From assembly GCA_964387645.1 (NCBI GenBank), contig CAYLYM010000126.1, positions 1 through 11,048 of the forward strand: 11,048 bases of DNA. The letters are read 5' to 3'. Position 1 is the first letter of the stretch. Every line of letters begins with the position of its first letter. The notes beneath the pieces are model-generated. The model made no database searches, had not been told where the DNA came from, and was given only the letters and a program-made list of their open reading frames with translations. This document shows positions 7,466-11,048 of the stretch, piece after piece. The DNA comes from CAYLYM01 sp964387645 (lineage in GTDB: Bacteria > Calditrichota > Calditrichia > RBG-13-44-9). The position numbers and the translations under genes are program-made.

Positions 7466-8905
7466 ATGCCGAATCTCAACAGACGTCATTTCCTTAAAAC
7501 TTTGGGATTATTTTCAGCAGGTTTTATACTACCGAGTTTTGTGAGCAATTGTGCAAGAATCAAACAAAAGCCCAATATCGTGTTTATTTTAATTGACGAT
7601 CTGGGCTGGTCTGACCTTGGTTGTTACGGGAATCAATATCATGAGACACCAAATATCGACAGGTTGGCCAGAGAAGGAATGCGATTTACAGACGCCTATG
7701 CTGCTTGTCCGGTGTGTTCTCCCACCCGTGCAAGTATTATTGCCGGACAATATCCGGCAAGATTGGGAATAACCGATTTCATCCGTGGTCATTGGCGCCC
7801 TTATGAAAAATTAAGAGTGCCCATTAATCGAACGCAATACCTGCCTTTAGAAACGGTAACATTCGCCGAAGCATTGAAATCGGCAGGTTATGTTTCCGGA
7901 GCTTTTGGGAAATGGCATTTAGGTGGTGAAAAATATCATCCGGATAAACAAGGCTTCGACAAATCTGTTGTTTCTTATGGTTGGGGTCACTTCTTCCCAA
8001 CTGTAAAAACCACTCCGCCTTTAGACGTTGAAGAAGGCGCCTATTTAGCCGACGTGTTAACCGATCAAGCGGAAAAATTTATGGAAGAAAATAAAGATCG
8101 CCCATTTTGTTTATATCTCTCCCATTTTGCTGTTCATATTCCACTCGAGGCACGAGACGAACTGATAGAAAAATATCGTAAAAAAGCAGGCGAACCAGGA
8201 CGGGTGAACAATCCAATCTATGCGGCGATGGTGGAACATGTGGATCGAAGTGTGGGACGCATCTTGAAAAAGTTGGATGAATTGAATCTAACCCAAAATA
8301 CTGTCGTGTTTTTCTTCTCCGACAACGGTGGACTGTATAAACGATTCGATGGGAAGGGAGTAGCCGTAACCACCAATTCCCCTTTGCGTGGTGAGAAAGG
8401 CACACTATACGAGGGTGGCATTCGGGAGCCTCTCATCGTGCGTTGGCCTGGGGTGATTAAACCTGGTTGTGTCTGCCGCACCCCGGTTATTAGTGTGGAT
8501 TTTTATCCAACTTTTCTGGAAATCGCCGGTGTTGAAGGAGATCCTGATCATATTCTGGATGGCGTAAGTCTGGTACCGCTGTTGAAGCAAACAGGCGAAT
8601 TGCAGCGAGAATCCATTTTCTGGCATTACCCACATTATCATCATTCCACTCCAGCAGGGGCAATTAGAAAAGGGGATTGGAAGCTGATTGAATTTTTTGA
8701 AGATGGACGGCTAGAACTTTACAATTTAAAAAATGATATTGGAGAAAATCAGAATTTAGCTGAAAAGATGCCAGAGAAGGCCCGGGAACTGCAAAAGGAA
8801 CTGGCGGACTGGCGTAAATCCGTAAATGCAGCCATGCCTGTCCCGAATCCGGATTTTGACCCGGCGCGCCGTTACGAGTGGGGCAAACATCCAGATAGCC
8901 GATAA
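7466..8905 (+). CDS. Formylglycine-dependent sulfatase (arylsulfatase family S1) with Tat signal
   Basis: The protein has 479 residues, normal for the family. It begins with a twin-arginine signal (NRRHFLKTLG, Arg6-Arg7), then a hydrophobic stretch ending in FVSNC; Cys29 could be a lipidation site, though Asn before it is atypical. The alkaline-phosphatase-fold sulfatase domain starts at PNIVFILIDD (metal-binding Asp44-Asp45). The modification motif is Cys84-Ser-Pro-Thr-Arg88, where the Cys becomes formylglycine. Other expected residues are Lys149 and His151 in FGKWHLGG, His220 in SHFAVH, Asp286-Asn287 in SDNGG, and Lys311 in RGEKGTLYEGG. The set is complete, so the enzyme should be active once matured. 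It hydrolyses a sulfate ester, presumably on the glycan attacked by its neighbours; the exact sugar and position cannot be read from the sequence. The ATG follows AAGAGG by 5 bases. It lies 182 bases after the GH106-like gene and 71 bases before the lyase. A maturase (FGE or anSME) must be encoded elsewhere. Confidence 0.93.
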   Translation: MPNLNRRHFLKTLGLFSAGFILPSFVSNCARIKQKPNIVFILIDDLGWSDLGCYGNQYHETPNIDRLAREGMRFTDAYAACPVCSPTRASIIAGQYPARLGITDFIRGHWRPYEKLRVPINRTQYLPLETVTFAEALKSAGYVSGAFGKWHLGGEKYHPDKQGFDKSVVSYGWGHFFPTVKTTPPLDVEEGAYLADVLTDQAEKFMEENKDRPFCLYLSHFAVHIPLEARDELIEKYRKKAGEPGRVNNPIYAAMVEHVDRSVGRILKKLDELNLTQNTVVFFFSDNGGLYKRFDGKGVAVTTNSPLRGEKGTLYEGGIREPLIVRWPGVIKPGCVCRTPVISVDFYPTFLEIAGVEGDPDHILDGVSLVPLLKQTGELQRESIFWHYPHYHHSTPAGAIRKGDWKLIEFFEDGRLELYNLKNDIGENQNLAEKMPEKARELQKELADWRKSVNAAMPVPNPDFDPARRYEWGKHPDSR

Positions 8906-8966
8906 TGTTAATAAATCAAAAATTATCTTTTGTTTTGTACATTCTACATTAAAAGGACTGAAAAAC

Positions 8967-8970
8967 AGGA
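8967..8970 (+). promoter_or_regulatory. Ribosome binding site deciding the lyase GTG start
   Basis: AGGA lies 6 bases before the GTG at 8977. This GTG is the codon that puts the twin-arginine motif at the very N-terminus, and the next in-frame ATG (9109) would remove the whole signal, so GTG is preferred. Confidence 0.6.
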
Positions 8971-8976
8971 ATTACC

Positions 8977-11048
8977 GTGAAAAGGAGAGATTTTTTAAAA
9001 AAGACTGGTGTTGTCAGTTTTGGCGTAGTGTTAAATGGATATACTGGTAGCTTAAGAAAAGCTGAATCATCAGAAAAAACAAGATTTTTAAAGGAAAGAT
9101 CCCGCAACGACATGCTTTTCCCATGCCCTCCCGATGGAATCGAACTGCCGATTACACCGGTAGGACTGGCATGGTTGCCATGTCTCGATGCGGAAAATTA
9201 TCAGGTTGAAATTTTTGATGAAAATGGCAGACAAATCTACCAAAAAAATGTGGGGAAAGATCCGGTCCATCTACCGGATAAAGTATTAAAGCCAGGAAAG
9301 TATTTTTGGGATGTGATAGCCCTGGATAGGAATGGAAAAGTCCTTGACCGGCGTGGGAGAAAATCATTTATCATACTGCGAGATGCGGAAGAACTTCCCT
9401 GGATTGATACCGATGAATTACTTTCTCGTGTGCCAAAATCTCACCCGCGTTTACTTTATCCGCGAGAGAGCCTGCAGGAAATTCGCCGAACTCTACTTAG
9501 TTCCCGGAAACGCAACTGGAAAAATTGTTTAGCCGCCGCTGAAAACGCTTTGAATATGCCGACGCCCCAATATCCATCTTATCATTTAATACGGGATCGC
9601 CGAAAAAGCCGACTGGAATATACGCGATATTTCCAATATTTCCGGCAACTTATAGACGGCGCGCTCATGGATCTTGCTTTAGCTTATTTAATGACAGAAG
9701 ATGAAAAATATGCTAGAGCTGCTAAACGTATTCTGTTAGAAGTAACCAAATGGCACACGGCTGATGATGATGTAACTTCTGTAATGAGCAAATGGGGAGA
9801 TGAGCCTGGCTTGAGTTTGGCCAAATGTGCCCATCGGGCATACGACTGGCTTTACGAAGCTCTAACCGCAGAGGAACGACAAAAGGTTCTAAAAATGTGT
9901 GAAGCCCGCGCCTGGCAATGTTATCGACGCCTAACAAGAAAAAATTTCCTGACATATCCAGGAGGAAGCCATAATGGTCGACTCATCGCTTATTTAACTG
10001 ACATGGCTCTGGTTATGGCCGGTGAATCATCAGGCGCTTTGACCTGGTTGGAATATTCGCTAAAAGCCCTGACTACTATTTACCCACACTGGGCAGGCAT
10101 AGATGGCGGATGGGCTGAGGGAACTGCATATGGTTTGTTGTATAATATTTATTACATTCCATCTTTCGAGGGATTACGCCAACTAACCGGCTTTAATCTA
10201 TGGAAGCGTCCATTTTTTAAAAATGTGCGGTATTTTTTCTTTTACTGCACGGCCATTCGGGGAGAAATGCAGCCTTTTGGCGATAAAGCTTTGAAGGGAG
10301 GTCCGGGAGTGCATGGTGGCAGCGGTTTTCCTGATCTCATGTGGTTCCACGCTCACAGATATAACGACCCATACACTGGATGGTGGGTGAAGCAAATAAA
10401 AGGATGGAATGGCAGTAAAGGTGAATTGGCACTGCTTTTTCCTGATGAACCCCCGGTAAAAAAACCTGAGAATATCCCGCAATCCAGAGTATTCAGAAGT
10501 GTTGGCTGGGCCGGTTTACATAGTGATATAACTGACCCAGACAATGACACATGCATGATTTTTAAGAGTAGTCCTTATGGGAGCGTTTCTCATAGCCATG
10601 CCGATCAAAATTCATTTGCTATCATGAAAGGGGGCGTTGCTTTAGCTATTCCCTCAGGTCATTTTGGTCCCACCTATGGAAGCCCCCATCACGCTACATG
10701 GACCCGTTCCACCAAAGCTAACAATTGTATTTTGGTGAATGGCGAAGGACAGGTGATACGGGAAGCTAAAGCCAGTGGCCGGATTACGGATTTTGTCGAT
10801 CGCCGTGGATTCACCTATGTAGCTGGCGATGCCGCACCAGCCTATATGGGAAAACTAAGGAAATTTAATCGACATATTTTATTTCTCCGCCCTGCTGTTT
10901 TTTTATTGCTGGATGAGCTTGCTGCCCCACGGCCTGCGCAATTTCAATGGATGTTTCATGCATTGGAAAAGATGATTATTAAAGAGAACCAGATAATTTC
11001 CAGCCGAAAAGGGGCAAAACTACATATTTTTCTGAAATGTCCGGAGGG
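8977..11048 (+). CDS. Heparinase II/III-type polysaccharide lyase with Tat signal, 3' end outside the window
   Basis: An uninterrupted frame of 690 complete codons runs off the right edge. It starts with GTG and a canonical twin-arginine motif (KRRDFLKKTG), so export in folded form is expected. Residues about 45-135 look like a small beta-sandwich (PPDGIELP, YQVEIFDENG, KPGKYFWDVIA), as in the N-terminal region of heparinase II-like proteins. An alpha/alpha toroid follows (about 145-475) with GGSHNGR (His332) and GGWAEGTAYG (Tyr385). The beta-sandwich domain begins near 490 and carries the family hallmark HSHADQNSF (His539 and His541). The spacing of His332, Tyr385 and His539 is close to the recalled Pedobacter heparinase II active site (His202, Tyr257, His406). 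These enzymes cleave uronic-acid-containing polysaccharides by beta-elimination, such as heparan sulfate, alginate or other acidic glycans. The next-door sulfatase fits a sulfated substrate, but the glycan is not determined. The missing C-terminal part is probably the rest of the beta domain. Confidence 0.87.
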   Translation, partial: MKRRDFLKKTGVVSFGVVLNGYTGSLRKAESSEKTRFLKERSRNDMLFPCPPDGIELPITPVGLAWLPCLDAENYQVEIFDENGRQIYQKNVGKDPVHLPDKVLKPGKYFWDVIALDRNGKVLDRRGRKSFIILRDAEELPWIDTDELLSRVPKSHPRLLYPRESLQEIRRTLLSSRKRNWKNCLAAAENALNMPTPQYPSYHLIRDRRKSRLEYTRYFQYFRQLIDGALMDLALAYLMTEDEKYARAAKRILLEVTKWHTADDDVTSVMSKWGDEPGLSLAKCAHRAYDWLYEALTAEERQKVLKMCEARAWQCYRRLTRKNFLTYPGGSHNGRLIAYLTDMALVMAGESSGALTWLEYSLKALTTIYPHWAGIDGGWAEGTAYGLLYNIYYIPSFEGLRQLTGFNLWKRPFFKNVRYFFFYCTAIRGEMQPFGDKALKGGPGVHGGSGFPDLMWFHAHRYNDPYTGWWVKQIKGWNGSKGELALLFPDEPPVKKPENIPQSRVFRSVGWAGLHSDITDPDNDTCMIFKSSPYGSVSHSHADQNSFAIMKGGVALAIPSGHFGPTYGSPHHATWTRSTKANNCILVNGEGQVIREAKASGRITDFVDRRGFTYVAGDAAPAYMGKLRKFNRHILFLRPAVFLLLDELAAPRPAQFQWMFHALEKMIIKENQIISSRKGAKLHIFLKCPE

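Noticed and set aside
7307..7489. Open frame of 60 codons on the minus strand covering the gap before the sulfatase, considered as a small gene or transposase remnant.
   Set aside because: It overlaps the sulfatase start and ribosome binding site, has no recognisable motif, and has no clear Shine-Dalgarno.
8079..8405. Open frame of 108 codons on the minus strand inside the sulfatase gene.
   Set aside because: It lies opposite catalytic-domain coding sequence, resembles no protein family, and is the usual antisense shadow of a real gene.
8826..9050. Open frame on the + strand bridging the sulfatase end and the lyase start.
   Set aside because: It overlaps two well-supported genes in another frame and has no ribosome binding site or recognisable sequence.

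Overview
The window carries five long genes, all on the + strand, with gaps of about 70 to 180 bases. Together they look like part of a glycan-utilisation locus. In order they are: a periplasmic kelch (sialic-acid mutarotase-like) domain fused to a sodium:solute symporter; a GH33 exo-sialidase lipoprotein; a large GH106-type glycoside hydrolase lipoprotein; a formylglycine (Cys-type) sulfatase with a Tat signal; and a heparinase II/III-type polysaccharide lyase with a Tat signal, cut off by the right edge. No tRNA, rRNA, CRISPR array, transposase or convincing terminator is visible.

The DNA is AT-rich by eye. It has recognisable Shine-Dalgarno sequences, lipoprotein signals and Tat signals, so the host is a Gram-negative-type heterotrophic bacterium. 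The gene mix (symporter fused to a kelch mutarotase, GH106, many-sulfatase lifestyle, heparinase-like lyase) is what one sees in PVC and FCB lineages such as Planctomycetes, Lentisphaerae/Kiritimatiellae, Calditrichota and Bacteroidetes. No SusC/SusD pair is present in the window, and Shine-Dalgarno sequences are clearer than is usual in Bacteroidetes. The phylum is left open.

Region by region: 1-39 is too short to assign. 40-2655 is the mutarotase-symporter fusion. 2766-3998 is the sialidase, with a full set of GH33 active-site residues. 4098-7283 is the GH106-like enzyme. 7284-7465 is a 182-base gap with an imperfect inverted repeat and a weak possible promoter. 7466-8905 is the sulfatase. 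8977-11048 is the lyase, open at the window end.

Proposed joint function (inference): extracytoplasmic enzymes desulfate and cut an acidic glycan, the sialidase frees a terminal nonulosonate or related 2-keto-3-deoxy acid sugar, the tethered mutarotase equilibrates its anomers, and the attached sodium symporter imports it. Sialidase, sulfatase, uronate-lyase fold and rhamnosidase-like enzyme together do not match one textbook polysaccharide. That mismatch is the most interesting biological question here. Two genes have misleading in-frame GTG starts that lie inside their Shine-Dalgarno sequences; the ATG starts at 2766 and 4098 are preferred.
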